Assembly: GCA_900547555.1 (NCBI GenBank)
Contig: URHG01000019.1
Coordinates: 1-42,519, forward strand
Reading direction: 5' to 3'
Length of the DNA stretch: 42,519 nucleotides
DNA from: an uncultured Porphyromonadaceae bacterium
GTDB lineage: Bacteria; Bacteroidota; Bacteroidia; Bacteroidales; UBA11471
Shown in pieces: positions 34,586 through 42,435 of this stretch (positions within the stretch are counted from its first letter, which is position 1; every line of letters begins with the position of its first letter). The position numbers and the translations under genes are program-made. The notes beneath the pieces were generated by a model that did not search any database, was not told the DNA's origin, and saw only the letters and a program-made list of their open reading frames with translations.

Positions 34586-34630
34586 GAAACCGGCCTTCGG
34601 GAATCGACTCTCCCCGTAACGGCCGGTTTC
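34586..34630 (-). terminator. Terminator-like hairpin after cysS
   Basis: A 10-bp perfect stem (GAAACCGGCC 34586-34595 with 34621-34630) with a 25-nt loop, 18 bp past the cysS stop; the minus strand then reads GTTTATTCTTTT. The large loop and weak T run make it a moderate call. Confidence 0.55.
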
Positions 34631-34648
34631 CGCAGATCTAAAAAACGA

Positions 34649-36124
34649 TTATTTCAATTTCCACTCGGTACCTTCTTTGGTATCTTTTATTTCAAAACCT
34701 ATCTCACCGAGTTTGTCGCGGATAAAATCAGAGGTCGCCCAGTCTTTTTTGCCCTTGGCGTCCCGACGGACATCGAGCAACAAATCAACGGCTTTTTCAA
34801 AAGGTTCGAGAGCTGCCCCTCCGGCTTCGCCCTCATCGAGACGCAGACCGAGAATATCGAACAAGAACGTCGAGAAAGTATCGCGCAAATCATCAAGGTC
34901 AGCCGCCGTAATCGTCGCATTCCCCGACAAAATCGTATTGATGGCGCGTACCCCGTCGAAAAGGTGGGATATGACAATCGGCGTATTGAGATCGTCGTTC
35001 ATCGCCTCGTAGCATTTCTCCCGGAGACTTTTCACCTCGACAGTCGTCTCGGCGGATGGCTCGATTTTGGAAAGATTACGCCAACCCTCGGCCAACCTTT
35101 GCCAAGCTTTCTCGGCAGCTTGAAGCGCATCATTGCCGAAGTCGAGCGTACTACGATACTGTGCCTGCAAAATAAAGAAACGTATCGTCATGGGTGAATA
35201 TGCCTGCGTAAGCAACGGGTGATCGCCGGTAAAGAACTGTTCGAGCGTTATGAAATTGCCCAACGATTTACCCATTTTCTGCCCATTGATGGTGATCATG
35301 TTGTTGTGCATCCAATAATGTACCGACTCATGACCCTGTGCGGCTACCGACTGGGCGATTTCGCACTCATGATGCGGAAAAAGCAAATCCATTCCCCCGC
35401 CATGTATATCAAAAGTCTCACCCAGATATTTGGTTCCCATCGTGGAACATTCGAGATGCCAACCGGGAAAACCATCACTCCACGGCGAAGGCCAACGCAT
35501 GATATGCTCGGGCGATGCTTTTTTCCACAACGCAAAATCGAACGTATTCCGTTTCTCGGACTGACCGTCGAGCGCACGGGTCGTACCCAGCAGCTCCTCG
35601 ATATTACGACCCGAAAGTTTACCGTAGTGGTGATCTTTATTGTACTTCTCCACATCGAAGTAAACCGACCCTTCGCTCACATAGGCATAGCCGTGTTCGA
35701 GAATATTTTTTATATACTCGATTTGTTCGATGATATGTCCCGAAGCATGCGGTTCGATGCTGGGAGGCAACACATTGAGCGCCGCCATTGCTTTGTGGTA
35801 ACGGTTGAGATAAAATTGTACCACCTCCATCGGTTCGAGTTGTTCGAGACGGGCTTTTTTGGCAATTTTATCCTCTCCCTCATCGGCATCATTTTCGAGA
35901 TGGCCCACATCGGTGATATTGCGTACATAACGCACTTTATAACCGATATGTTTCAGGTAACGGAAAAGCAAGTCGAACGTAATAGCCGGACGGGCATGCC
36001 CCAAATGAGCGTCGCCATATACCGTAGGACCACACACATACATTCCTGCATAGGGTGGATTGATAGGTATGAATTCCTCTTTACGACGAGCCAGTGTATT
36101 ATAAATGAAAAGTTTTTGTTCCAT
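34649..36124 (-). CDS. cysS: Cysteinyl-tRNA synthetase
   Basis: Charges tRNA-Cys; class I synthetase, 491 residues. The zinc ligand Cys31 precedes the HIGH-type motif HLGH (40-43) in CGPTVYGDAHLGHARP; the KMSKS loop is KMGKSLGN; the zinc-binding block GWHLECSTM and HHECEIAQS are present. The promoter is the clearest housekeeping one in the window (TTTG-N19-TACATTTG). It stands alone with a hairpin after it. Confidence 0.98.
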   Translation of the reverse strand: MEQKLFIYNTLARRKEEFIPINPPYAGMYVCGPTVYGDAHLGHARPAITFDLLFRYLKHIGYKVRYVRNITDVGHLENDADEGEDKIAKKARLEQLEPMEVVQFYLNRYHKAMAALNVLPPSIEPHASGHIIEQIEYIKNILEHGYAYVSEGSVYFDVEKYNKDHHYGKLSGRNIEELLGTTRALDGQSEKRNTFDFALWKKASPEHIMRWPSPWSDGFPGWHLECSTMGTKYLGETFDIHGGGMDLLFPHHECEIAQSVAAQGHESVHYWMHNNMITINGQKMGKSLGNFITLEQFFTGDHPLLTQAYSPMTIRFFILQAQYRSTLDFGNDALQAAEKAWQRLAEGWRNLSKIEPSAETTVEVKSLREKCYEAMNDDLNTPIVISHLFDGVRAINTILSGNATITAADLDDLRDTFSTFLFDILGLRLDEGEAGGAALEPFEKAVDLLLDVRRDAKGKKDWATSDFIRDKLGEIGFEIKDTKEGTEWKLK

Positions 36125-36144
36125 AATTTTATCTTTTGGAAATA

Positions 36145-36175
36145 CAAATGTAGCAATTCCCTATAAAGAAACAAA
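36145..36175 (-). promoter_or_regulatory. Housekeeping promoter of cysS
   Basis: On the minus strand TTTG (36175-36172), 19 bases, then TACATTTG (36152-36145), a full match to the Bacteroidetes -33/-7 consensus. The ATG is 20 bp further on. Confidence 0.8.
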
Positions 36176-36183
36176 GTGCGCCG

Positions 36184-36221
36184 AAAAAAATCGGGACACA
36201 CTCTCCGTAACGGTTTCCCGA
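36184..36221 (-). terminator. Terminator of the CoA-transferase/tcdA operon
   Basis: Stem TCGGGA/TCCCGA (36191-36196 with 36216-36221) plus an inner CCG/CGG pair, followed on the minus strand by a seven-T run. It lies 12 bp after the DUF3467 stop. Confidence 0.8.
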
Positions 36222-36233
36222 CTATTCCCAAAA

Positions 36234-36530
36234 TCAGGCTTCACCGCCGGGAACGATAAAGGGCGACATGGGAGCACCCTCTCCGATATTGATTTTGCCG
36301 AACTGCTTTTCATACTTTACAACATTCTCTTCAAGAGCAAAGAGCAACCGTTTGGCATGTTCGGGAGTCAATACGATACGCGACTTCACCTGCGCTTTGG
36401 GCATGCCGGGAAGAATACGTATAAAATCGGCAACGAATTCCGATGAAGAGTGGCTTATGATCGCCAGATTGGCATAAATACCCTCAGCTACTTCGGGAGT
36501 AAGCTCTATTTGCAATTCTTTTTTTTCCAT
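36234..36530 (-). CDS. DUF3467 protein
   Basis: A 98-residue small cytosolic protein of the DUF3467 family, common in Bacteroidetes: LQIELTPEVAEGIYANLAIISHS, then SEFVADFIRILPGMPKAQVKSRI and LTPEHAKRLLFALEENVVKYE. No transmembrane segment or catalytic motif. Function unknown. It is the last gene of its operon, 11 bp after the NigD-like gene. Confidence 0.9.
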   Translation of the reverse strand: MEKKELQIELTPEVAEGIYANLAIISHSSSEFVADFIRILPGMPKAQVKSRIVLTPEHAKRLLFALEENVVKYEKQFGKINIGEGAPMSPFIVPGGEA

Positions 36531-36541
36531 GATATTATGAT

Positions 36542-37186
36542 TTATTTTTCTGTAAATACAAATTGTTTCCGACCATCGAGATTAGACGTATGGATACTGA
36601 CTCTCACGACAGGAGGCAACGGTCGGGGCAACCGAAAAGATGCATACCCCGAAGCATAATAACCGGGAGCATCGCCACGTGTGTCGTGTCTCAGTTGCAA
36701 GTCGAGCGTATCGGTACTGTTTTGTGGGAAAACGGCTATCATCGTCAACACGTGGGAAACATCATGATACTCGATCTTATATCGCAGATTCGCATAACCG
36801 CCGCTACACCACACCGAGGTCAGATAAAGCGGATCATCGACCAACTCCTGCGCACCGTCCGGGGACAAGAAAAGAATATCTCCCGTCGTTATGGGTTTGA
36901 TAGAGGTCTGCAACACAATACTCAACTGCCGATCGGCAATTTTCCCGACAGGCGAATAGCCGATAAGCGCCCGTTGATCGATAGGTAAAAGATGGGACGG
37001 AACAGTACTCTGCGGATAAAGCAATGTCGTATCGTCGCGCAAAAATACCAAGTCGTCCCCGTCGTGCCGACAAGTAACTATATCATAACGGAAATCGGTA
37101 AAATTTATTTTTTCTTCCTCTTGACTGCAAGCCGACATCAAAAAAAGAAAAAAGATATACCCTGCAACGCCAAATACTCGTCTCAT
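36542..37186 (-). CDS. NigD-like lipoprotein
   Basis: A 214-residue lipoprotein with signal MRRVFGVAGYIFFLFLMSAC and lipobox Cys20 followed by SQEEE. The mature part has an OB-like N-terminal beta domain and a C-terminal beta-sandwich (LTSVWCSGGYANLRYKIEY, LQLRHDTRGDAPGYYASGYASFRLP) that resembles the NigD-like family of Bacteroidales lipoproteins. No function is known. Its ATG overlaps the TGA of the LolD-like ATPase by one base (TGATG), so translation is coupled. The longer frame from 37231 is rejected, since it starts inside that gene. Confidence 0.8.
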   Translation of the reverse strand: MRRVFGVAGYIFFLFLMSACSQEEEKINFTDFRYDIVTCRHDGDDLVFLRDDTTLLYPQSTVPSHLLPIDQRALIGYSPVGKIADRQLSIVLQTSIKPITTGDILFLSPDGAQELVDDPLYLTSVWCSGGYANLRYKIEYHDVSHVLTMIAVFPQNSTDTLDLQLRHDTRGDAPGYYASGYASFRLPRPLPPVVRVSIHTSNLDGRKQFVFTEK

Positions 37187-37860
37187 CACGCCAATTCGCT
37201 TTTGAGCTGCGCCGTAATACGTCCGTCGCACAACTCGATCATGCGGTCGGAAAGACGAGCCAACGCCTCATCGTGGGTAACGATAACAAATGTATGGCCG
37301 AATTCTTTTCGTAAATCGAAAAAAAGATTGTGCAATTCGGCCTTATTCTGCGAATCGAGACTTCCCGACGGTTCGTCGGCCAACACGACATCGGGCCGGT
37401 TTATAAGCGCCCGGGCTACGGCAACACGTTGCTTTTCTCCCCCGGAAAGTTGTGCCGGTTTATGAGAAAGACGATCGCTCAATCCCAAAAAATCGAGCAG
37501 TCCGGCAGCTTGGCGACGAGCTTCGGCCCGGTTCGTCCGGGCTATCAGAGCAGGGAGCATGACATTTTCAAGCGCAGTAAATTCGGGCAGCAACTGATGA
37601 AACTGGAACACAAAACCGATATGCCGGTTGCGAAAAGCCGACAACTCTTTTTCCCGCAAATCGAATACGGGACAGCCGTCGATAAGAATCTGTCCGGCAT
37701 CGGGTTTTTCGAGCGTTCCCACGATTTGCAGCAAAGTGGTCTTTCCGGCGCCGCTGGCCCCGACGATCGAAACGATTTCTCCCCGATCGACAGTGGCATC
37801 TATACCTTTCAGAACTTCGAGATGCCCGAAACTCTTATGTATATTTTTTATCTCTATCAT
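37186..37860 (-). CDS. LolD-like ABC transporter ATPase
   Basis: The nucleotide-binding subunit of a MacB/LolD-type ABC exporter, 224 residues. Walker A GASGAGKTT (34-42), the Q-loop FVFQFHQLLPEFTALENVMLP, the signature LSGGEKQRVAVARAL, Walker B VVLADEPSGSLD and the H-loop VTHDEAL are all intact. The family extracts lipoproteins (LolCDE) or drives envelope exporters. No permease gene is next to it; it is sandwiched between tcdA (4-bp ATGA overlap) and a lipoprotein (1-base overlap). It may pair with a LolCE-like permease encoded elsewhere. Confidence 0.9.
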   Translation of the reverse strand: MIEIKNIHKSFGHLEVLKGIDATVDRGEIVSIVGASGAGKTTLLQIVGTLEKPDAGQILIDGCPVFDLREKELSAFRNRHIGFVFQFHQLLPEFTALENVMLPALIARTNRAEARRQAAGLLDFLGLSDRLSHKPAQLSGGEKQRVAVARALINRPDVVLADEPSGSLDSQNKAELHNLFFDLRKEFGHTFVIVTHDEALARLSDRMIELCDGRITAQLKSELA

Positions 37861-38573
37861 TTTTCCGACAATTTACGTATCACATAGGCAGCCAAGTAAC
37901 AACCGAAAACCGCCGGCAGATACGATACCGTCCCCACGACCGAACGCTTGTTTCTCTCGCCCGAGACCGAATGCACGGCCGAAACGACAGGCTGCTCCGT
38001 GGAAAATACGACCTTCACACCGCGACGAATACCCGCCGCACGCAACCGGCGGCGCACCTCTCGGGCAAGGCCGCAATGATACGTATCGGCAATATCGGCA
38101 TACGCCACAGCGGCAGGATCGAGGCGCGCACCGGCCCCCATCGAGGAGATGACCCGTATTTTACGACGTACGCACGCGACGAGCAAAGCCGTCTTGGGAG
38201 TTAACGTATCGATGGCATCGACGACGAAGTCATAAGGAGTATCGAGCAACGCCTCTACATCTCCGGCTTCGAGGTAACGGCAACAAGTATGCAGTTTCAG
38301 ACAGGGATTGATGTCGAGCAACCGCTCCCCGAGAACATCAACCTTTGCACGGGATAACGACGAACGAAGCGCGACCAGCTGACGGTTAAGGTTCGACTCT
38401 TCGACCGTATCGGCATCGAGCAAGGTGATTTCTCCCACACCTGCCCTGACGATCATCTCGGCAGCATAAGCCCCCACACCACCGACTCCCACGACAAGCA
38501 CATGTGCCTTTTGCAAGCGGGCAAGCGACTCTTCCCCTACGAGTAGGGACGTCCGGGACAACCACTCCTCCAT
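37857..38573 (-). CDS. tcdA: tRNA threonylcarbamoyladenosine dehydratase (TcdA)
   Basis: Cyclises t6A37 of ANN-decoding tRNAs to ct6A, an ATP-dependent E1-like reaction. 238 residues. The adenylation site GVGGVGAYAAE (29-39), the following LLDADTVEESNLNRQ and the DAIDTLTPKTALLVAC segment match the family; the C-terminal SYLPAVFGCYLAAYVIRKL is the usual hydrophobic tail. It shares a 4-bp overlap with the LolD-like gene. Together with miaB nearby, tRNA position-37 modification is represented twice in this region. Confidence 0.95.
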   Translation of the reverse strand: MEEWLSRTSLLVGEESLARLQKAHVLVVGVGGVGAYAAEMIVRAGVGEITLLDADTVEESNLNRQLVALRSSLSRAKVDVLGERLLDINPCLKLHTCCRYLEAGDVEALLDTPYDFVVDAIDTLTPKTALLVACVRRKIRVISSMGAGARLDPAAVAYADIADTYHCGLAREVRRRLRAAGIRRGVKVVFSTEQPVVSAVHSVSGERNKRSVVGTVSYLPAVFGCYLAAYVIRKLSEK

Positions 38574-38585
38574 CGATCGGTAAAA

Positions 38586-40079
38586 TTATTTATAAGCGGC
38601 AAACGATGTCTGCGCCATATCGCCCGACCGTAAAAACTCTTCATGGAAAGCATAAGCCGCGCTCAGGCAATGCGGGGTATGACCTTTTCCTCCCAAAGAG
38701 AGATATTCACGCAAAAGAGGACGGTACATGGGATGCGCACAATTCTCGATGATAAGTTCGGCACGCTGACGGGGATCTTTCCCTCGCAAATCGGCGACAC
38801 CATACTCGGTAACAATGACATTGACAGAATGTTCACTGTGGTCGAGATGCGAAACCATCGGGACGATAGCGCTGATTTTTCCTCCTTTTGCCACAGAAGG
38901 ACAGGTGAATATCGAAATATATCCGTTGCGGGTGAAATCGGCCGAACCGCCGATACCGTTCATCATCTTCGTACCCGTTACATGCGTACTGTTCACATTT
39001 CCGAAAATGTCGGCTTCCAGTGCCGTATTGATCGTGATAAGTCCCATACGGCGCACCAACTCGGGGTGATTGCTTATTTCGCCGGGACGCAGCACGACTT
39101 TATCCCTGAAAAAGTCGAGGTCGCTATATACCTCCTGCATCATTTTATCGCTTACCGTCAGCGAACAACCGCTGGCGAAAGTACAACGACCTTCCCGCAA
39201 AAGCCCGATGACCGAGTCCTGTATCACCTCGGTGTACATCTGGAAAGGCGGAATGTCGGGATTACTGCCCAAGAAACCCAACACGGCATTGGCGATGTTT
39301 CCGACTCCCGACTGTATGGGAAGGAATTCGGACGGAATAAGACCGGCTTTGAGCTGCGACGTAAGAAAATCACTCACATTGCGGCCTATGTTCATCGTTA
39401 CCTCGTCGCTGGGGGCAAACTCTTTCACTCCATCGGGAAGATTGGTTTCTACAATTCCTACAATCTTAGCCGGGTCGACCTGAATATAGGGAACACCGAT
39501 ACGGTCGGAAGGCCGGTAAATGGGTATCTCCCGACGATACGGAGGATCGGCCGGCTGATAAATATCATGGAATCCGGCCAATTCTTTGGGATTGTGTGCA
39601 TTTACTTCTATAATGATTTTTTTTGCCAACTGGCACACGGTAGGCGCAATACCTACACCGGGCCCAAGAACGATTTTCCCGTCATCGGTAACCGATGACG
39701 CTTCGATAACGGCAACGTCGATTTTTCCCAAGAAACCATAACGCAACATTTGTGCCAACTCCGAGAGATGCACATCGCAATAGGTAATCTCCCCGGCATT
39801 GATAGCCGCTCGGGAATCGGGACACGACTGATAGGGCGTACGGAATTTTATCGCCTTGGCACGGGATAAAGCGCCGTCGAGACGGTCGCTGGTCGACGCA
39901 CCGGTGAAAACGCCGATACGGAAGGGCCGACCGGCAGCATGCTCTTCCTCGGCCCTGCGGGCGATTGCCTGCGGAACTACTTTGGGGGTTCCGGCTGCCG
40001 TAAATCCGCCGAATCCTACATTATCGTTATCATGAATGTGCAATGCGGCTTCTTCGGCCGAAATAACTTTAAAACTCAT
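38586..40079 (-). CDS. Acetyl-CoA hydrolase/transferase family, likely succinyl-CoA:acetate CoA-transferase
   Basis: A 497-residue class I CoA transferase, cytosolic. The N-terminal NVGFGGFTAAGTPKVVPQA, the GVGIAPTVCQLAKKII and GIGGSADFTRNG motifs and TEYGVADLRGKDPRQRA are typical of the acetate/succinate (SCACT) group. The likely catalytic glutamate is Glu284 in MYTEVIQDS, by analogy to Acetobacter AarC. It interconverts succinyl-CoA plus acetate with acetyl-CoA plus succinate, which fits a fermenter that makes both acids. It is second in an operon, 14 bp after the membrane protein gene and 12 bp before tcdA. Confidence 0.9.
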   Translation of the reverse strand: MSFKVISAEEAALHIHDNDNVGFGGFTAAGTPKVVPQAIARRAEEEHAAGRPFRIGVFTGASTSDRLDGALSRAKAIKFRTPYQSCPDSRAAINAGEITYCDVHLSELAQMLRYGFLGKIDVAVIEASSVTDDGKIVLGPGVGIAPTVCQLAKKIIIEVNAHNPKELAGFHDIYQPADPPYRREIPIYRPSDRIGVPYIQVDPAKIVGIVETNLPDGVKEFAPSDEVTMNIGRNVSDFLTSQLKAGLIPSEFLPIQSGVGNIANAVLGFLGSNPDIPPFQMYTEVIQDSVIGLLREGRCTFASGCSLTVSDKMMQEVYSDLDFFRDKVVLRPGEISNHPELVRRMGLITINTALEADIFGNVNSTHVTGTKMMNGIGGSADFTRNGYISIFTCPSVAKGGKISAIVPMVSHLDHSEHSVNVIVTEYGVADLRGKDPRQRAELIIENCAHPMYRPLLREYLSLGGKGHTPHCLSAAYAFHEEFLRSGDMAQTSFAAYK

Positions 40080-40093
40080 ATTCGTATTTTTTT

Positions 40094-40627
40094 CTAATAT
40101 TTCCGATTCAATATTTCCGAAGCGATAACAGCCCTTCGTAACTCCTCTGTCGAAGTGAACGGTCGGGATTTACCCGTACCGACGGAAGGAGAACATGCCG
40201 GAGTATTTTCACTCTCTCCCTTCGGGAGATCGCCGATAACGTCATCGATACGGCCCATAGATGCGACTTCGGGCATCTCACCCTCTACTTTGCGCACAAA
40301 GGATTCCCGCGCCGCGATAGCAGGTTTTACGGCACTCTCCAACTCCGACGACAAAAAAGGCCGGGAAAATCCTTCGGAAACCTTTTTCGATACTTTCTCT
40401 CCGGCTACACCGATTGCCGCATTCCTACCATAAGAAGGTGCAGGAATCGTCCCCGATCGGCTTTTCCAGACATCTTCGAGATTCCTGTGCAGACCTTGTT
40501 CCTCGGGAAAAAGGCCTTCCTCATCGGACTCTTCTCGGTCGCCCTCACGCTGCTTACGGGCACTCTTTACCAAAGAATAACCGACATAGCCGAAAATAAG
40601 TATCAGATAAACCCACAGATTATCCAT
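40094..40627 (-). CDS. Membrane-anchored protein with a low-complexity tail
   Basis: A 177-residue protein, not recognised. From the ATG at 40627 it opens with one membrane helix (NLWVYLILIFGYVGYSLV), then a basic SARKQREGDR, then a long charged, probably disordered tail rich in Glu, Ser and Gly. It begins the operon ending at the terminator 36184-36221, after a TTTG-N19-TATTTTTA promoter. The longest frame (to 40693) includes this promoter and is rejected. Confidence 0.7.
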   Translation of the reverse strand: MDNLWVYLILIFGYVGYSLVKSARKQREGDREESDEEGLFPEEQGLHRNLEDVWKSRSGTIPAPSYGRNAAIGVAGEKVSKKVSEGFSRPFLSSELESAVKPAIAARESFVRKVEGEMPEVASMGRIDDVIGDLPKGESENTPACSPSVGTGKSRPFTSTEELRRAVIASEILNRKY

Positions 40628-40650
40628 CGCTTTTTGTATTTTTGTCCGTG

Positions 40651-40681
40651 TAAAAATACACATTGTCAATTGAAAAACAAA
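40651..40681 (-). promoter_or_regulatory. Promoter of the membrane protein/CoA transferase operon
   Basis: On the minus strand TTTG (40681-40678), 19 bases, then TATTTTTA (40658-40651), one base off the -7 consensus, 23 bp before the ATG at 40627. It starts within 15 bp of the end of the candidate small RNA. Confidence 0.65.
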
Positions 40682-40695
40682 ATTCCGGTACATAC

Positions 40696-40729
40696 AAAAA
40701 ATTTAGGGCGGTTTCACAACCACCCTAAA
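40696..40729 (-). terminator. Terminator of the candidate small RNA
   Basis: Stem of 12 paired positions including one G.U (40702-40713 with 40718-40729) and a 4-nt loop, then six T on the minus strand. No protein gene on the minus strand ends here, so it implies a short non-coding transcript. Confidence 0.75.
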
Positions 40730-40774
40730 CGAATTTAACCTAAACCTTAACTATGAAAAAATTTCATATGAAGT
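40696..40774 (-). ncRNA. Candidate small RNA gene (about 79 nt), antisense in the miaB upstream gap
   Basis: A complete small transcription unit on the minus strand. A full promoter (40809-40780) predicts a start near 40774. The RNA then has a first hairpin (arms 40768-40762 and 40758-40752, a 3-nt loop), a single-stranded linker with the doubled AGGTT (AAGGTTTAGGTTAA), and a last hairpin (40729-40702) followed by six U (40701-40696). The last hairpin has a G.U pair only in minus-strand RNA (an A.C mismatch on plus), which supports this strand. It codes for no protein worth calling. The linker and hairpin style recalls small RNAs of Bacteroidales, but family membership was not tested. Confidence 0.65.
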
Positions 40775-40779
40775 TGTTG

Positions 40780-40809
40780 CAAAGATAATAAATTTCTCTT
40801 ACAAACAAA
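40780..40809 (-). promoter_or_regulatory. Promoter of the candidate small RNA
   Basis: On the minus strand TTTG (40809-40806), 18 bases, then TATCTTTG (40787-40780), matching the Bacteroidetes -33/-7 consensus. A second TTTG follows at 40805-40802. Confidence 0.7.
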
Positions 40810-40930
40810 CTTTTTGGCACATTTTTTCATAAAACAGATACAAAATGATCTAAAAAGAAAGATAAAACGCATAAATATACTCCTGATAAAAGTTTTTTCA
40901 TAAAATTAGCTCTACATACAAACACACCCT

Positions 40931-42262
40931 ATGAACGAAAAGAAACTTTTCATCGAGACATACGGTTGCCAAATGAACATGGCCGACAGCGAAGTCGTCG
41001 CCTCCATCATGAAAATGGCCGATTATTCGGTATGCGAAAATATCGAAGAGGCCGACGCCATTTTCGTAAATACCTGCTCGATACGCGACAATGCCGAACA
41101 ACGGGTCATTTCCCGCCTGCAATATTTCAATTCCCTCCGACGTAAAAACCGACATCTTATCGTCGGCGTACTCGGCTGCATGGCCGAACGGGTGCGGGAA
41201 ACACTCCTCAACGAGCATCATGCCGACCTCGTGGTAGGCCCCGACGCTTATCTCGACCTACCGCATCTGGTCGCATCGGTAGAAAACGGGGAAAAAGCAA
41301 TCAACGTGGAATTATCCATCACCGAGACCTACAAGCAGGTCCTCCCTACCCGTATAGGAGGTAACCGCATATCGGGATTCATTTCCATCATGCGGGGGTG
41401 CAACAATTTCTGCTCATACTGCATCGTTCCTTATACGCGCGGTCGCGAACGCAGCCGTGAACCTGAAAGCATTTTACAGGAGCTGCAAGAACTCCGCCGC
41501 GAAGGCTTCAAAGAAGCAACCTTGTTAGGACAGAATGTCAACTCCTACCATTTTGTCGAAGAAGACGGCCGCGTCATCGACTTCCCCACATTACTCGCCA
41601 CCGTAGCCGAAGCAGCTCCCGACATGCGTATCCGGTTCACAACCTCCCACCCCAAAGACATGAGCGATGAAACATTGCACACCATAGCCCGATACCCCAA
41701 CTTGTGCCGCCACATACACCTGCCGGTACAATCGGGCAATAACCGCATTCTCTCCCTGATGAACAGAAAATATACACGGGAATGGTATCTCGACCGCATC
41801 GCCGCCATACGCCGCATATTGCCCGATTGCGGTATTTCGAGCGATCTGTTTGCCGGATTCCACTCCGAAAGCGAGGAAGAGTTTGCCGACACACTTTCCC
41901 TCATGCGTGAGGTGGGATTCGACAGTTCGTTTCTCTTCAAATATTCCGAACGTCCCGGTACTCATGCCTCCCGACATCTGCCCGACAATATCGCCGAAGA
42001 GGTGAAAATAGAACGCCTGCAACGTATGATCGACCTCCAAAACGAACTCTCTCTCGAAAGTAACCGCCGGGACATCGGGCACACGTTCGAAGTCCTCGTC
42101 GAAGGTTTTTCCCGCCGTTCCCGCGAACAGTTGTGCGGACGTACCCAACAAAACAAAATGGTGGTGTTCCCCCGTACCGAAGGGATAAAAGCAGGTGATT
42201 TCGTATCTGTACGTATTACCGAGGCTTCGTCGGCCACCCTGCTGGGCGAAATCGTGAAATAG
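40931..42262 (+). CDS. miaB: tRNA-2-methylthio-N6-dimethylallyladenosine synthase (MiaB)
   Basis: A radical-SAM methylthiotransferase that converts i6A37 to ms2i6A37 in tRNAs reading UNN codons. 443 residues. The N-terminal cluster cysteines are Cys13, Cys49 and Cys83; the radical-SAM cluster is Cys157, Cys161 and Cys164 in GCNNFCSYCIVPYTRGRE; the C-terminal TRAM domain includes CGRTQQNKMVVFP. The family length is about 440-475. No clear TAnnTTTG element was found close to the start, so the 5' leader may be long or the promoter divergent. It is followed by a strong terminator. Confidence 0.97.
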   Translation: MNEKKLFIETYGCQMNMADSEVVASIMKMADYSVCENIEEADAIFVNTCSIRDNAEQRVISRLQYFNSLRRKNRHLIVGVLGCMAERVRETLLNEHHADLVVGPDAYLDLPHLVASVENGEKAINVELSITETYKQVLPTRIGGNRISGFISIMRGCNNFCSYCIVPYTRGRERSREPESILQELQELRREGFKEATLLGQNVNSYHFVEEDGRVIDFPTLLATVAEAAPDMRIRFTTSHPKDMSDETLHTIARYPNLCRHIHLPVQSGNNRILSLMNRKYTREWYLDRIAAIRRILPDCGISSDLFAGFHSESEEEFADTLSLMREVGFDSSFLFKYSERPGTHASRHLPDNIAEEVKIERLQRMIDLQNELSLESNRRDIGHTFEVLVEGFSRRSREQLCGRTQQNKMVVFPRTEGIKAGDFVSVRITEASSATLLGEIVK

Positions 42263-42284
42263 CCATTCTTTGAAAACTGTTTAT

Positions 42285-42320
42285 AAATGGGGTACACCGA
42301 AACTGGTGTACCCCATTTTC
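42285..42320 (+). terminator. Terminator after miaB
   Basis: A 14-bp perfect stem (42285-42298 with 42305-42318) with a 6-nt loop and four T, 22 bp after the miaB stop. Confidence 0.9.
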
Positions 42321-42352
42321 ATTCTGCGCAGAACACGTGTAATGAGAAAATA

Positions 42353-42428
42353 TCATTCTGAGACGCAGAGCGTCGAAGAATCTCAACCGATGAGAGACCC
42401 TGAGATTCCTCATATTCATTCGGAATGA
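42353..42428. repeat. Palindromic intergenic repeat unit, copy A
   Basis: Begins TCATTCTGAGACGC...GAAGAATCTC and ends GAGATTCCTC...TCGGAATGA, an imperfect long inverted repeat. Copy B follows 7 bp later. Such units are common in intergenic DNA of Bacteroidales; no open frame is seen. About 76 bp. Confidence 0.65.
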
Positions 42429-42435
42429 CTGCAAT

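Noticed and set aside
40753..40788. An 11-codon plus-strand peptide (MKKFHMKLLQR) before miaB, rich in UNN codons, which could be a leader peptide sensing ms2i6A in tRNA
   Set aside because: The same bases form a complete minus-strand promoter and small-RNA start, and the hairpin before it has its T run and G.U pair on the minus strand. There is no plus-strand attenuator structure after it. It remains an alternative to the small RNA.
40813..40830. A second sigma-54 promoter (TGGCAC at 40815) before miaB
   Set aside because: The -12 TTGC half is missing at the required spacing.
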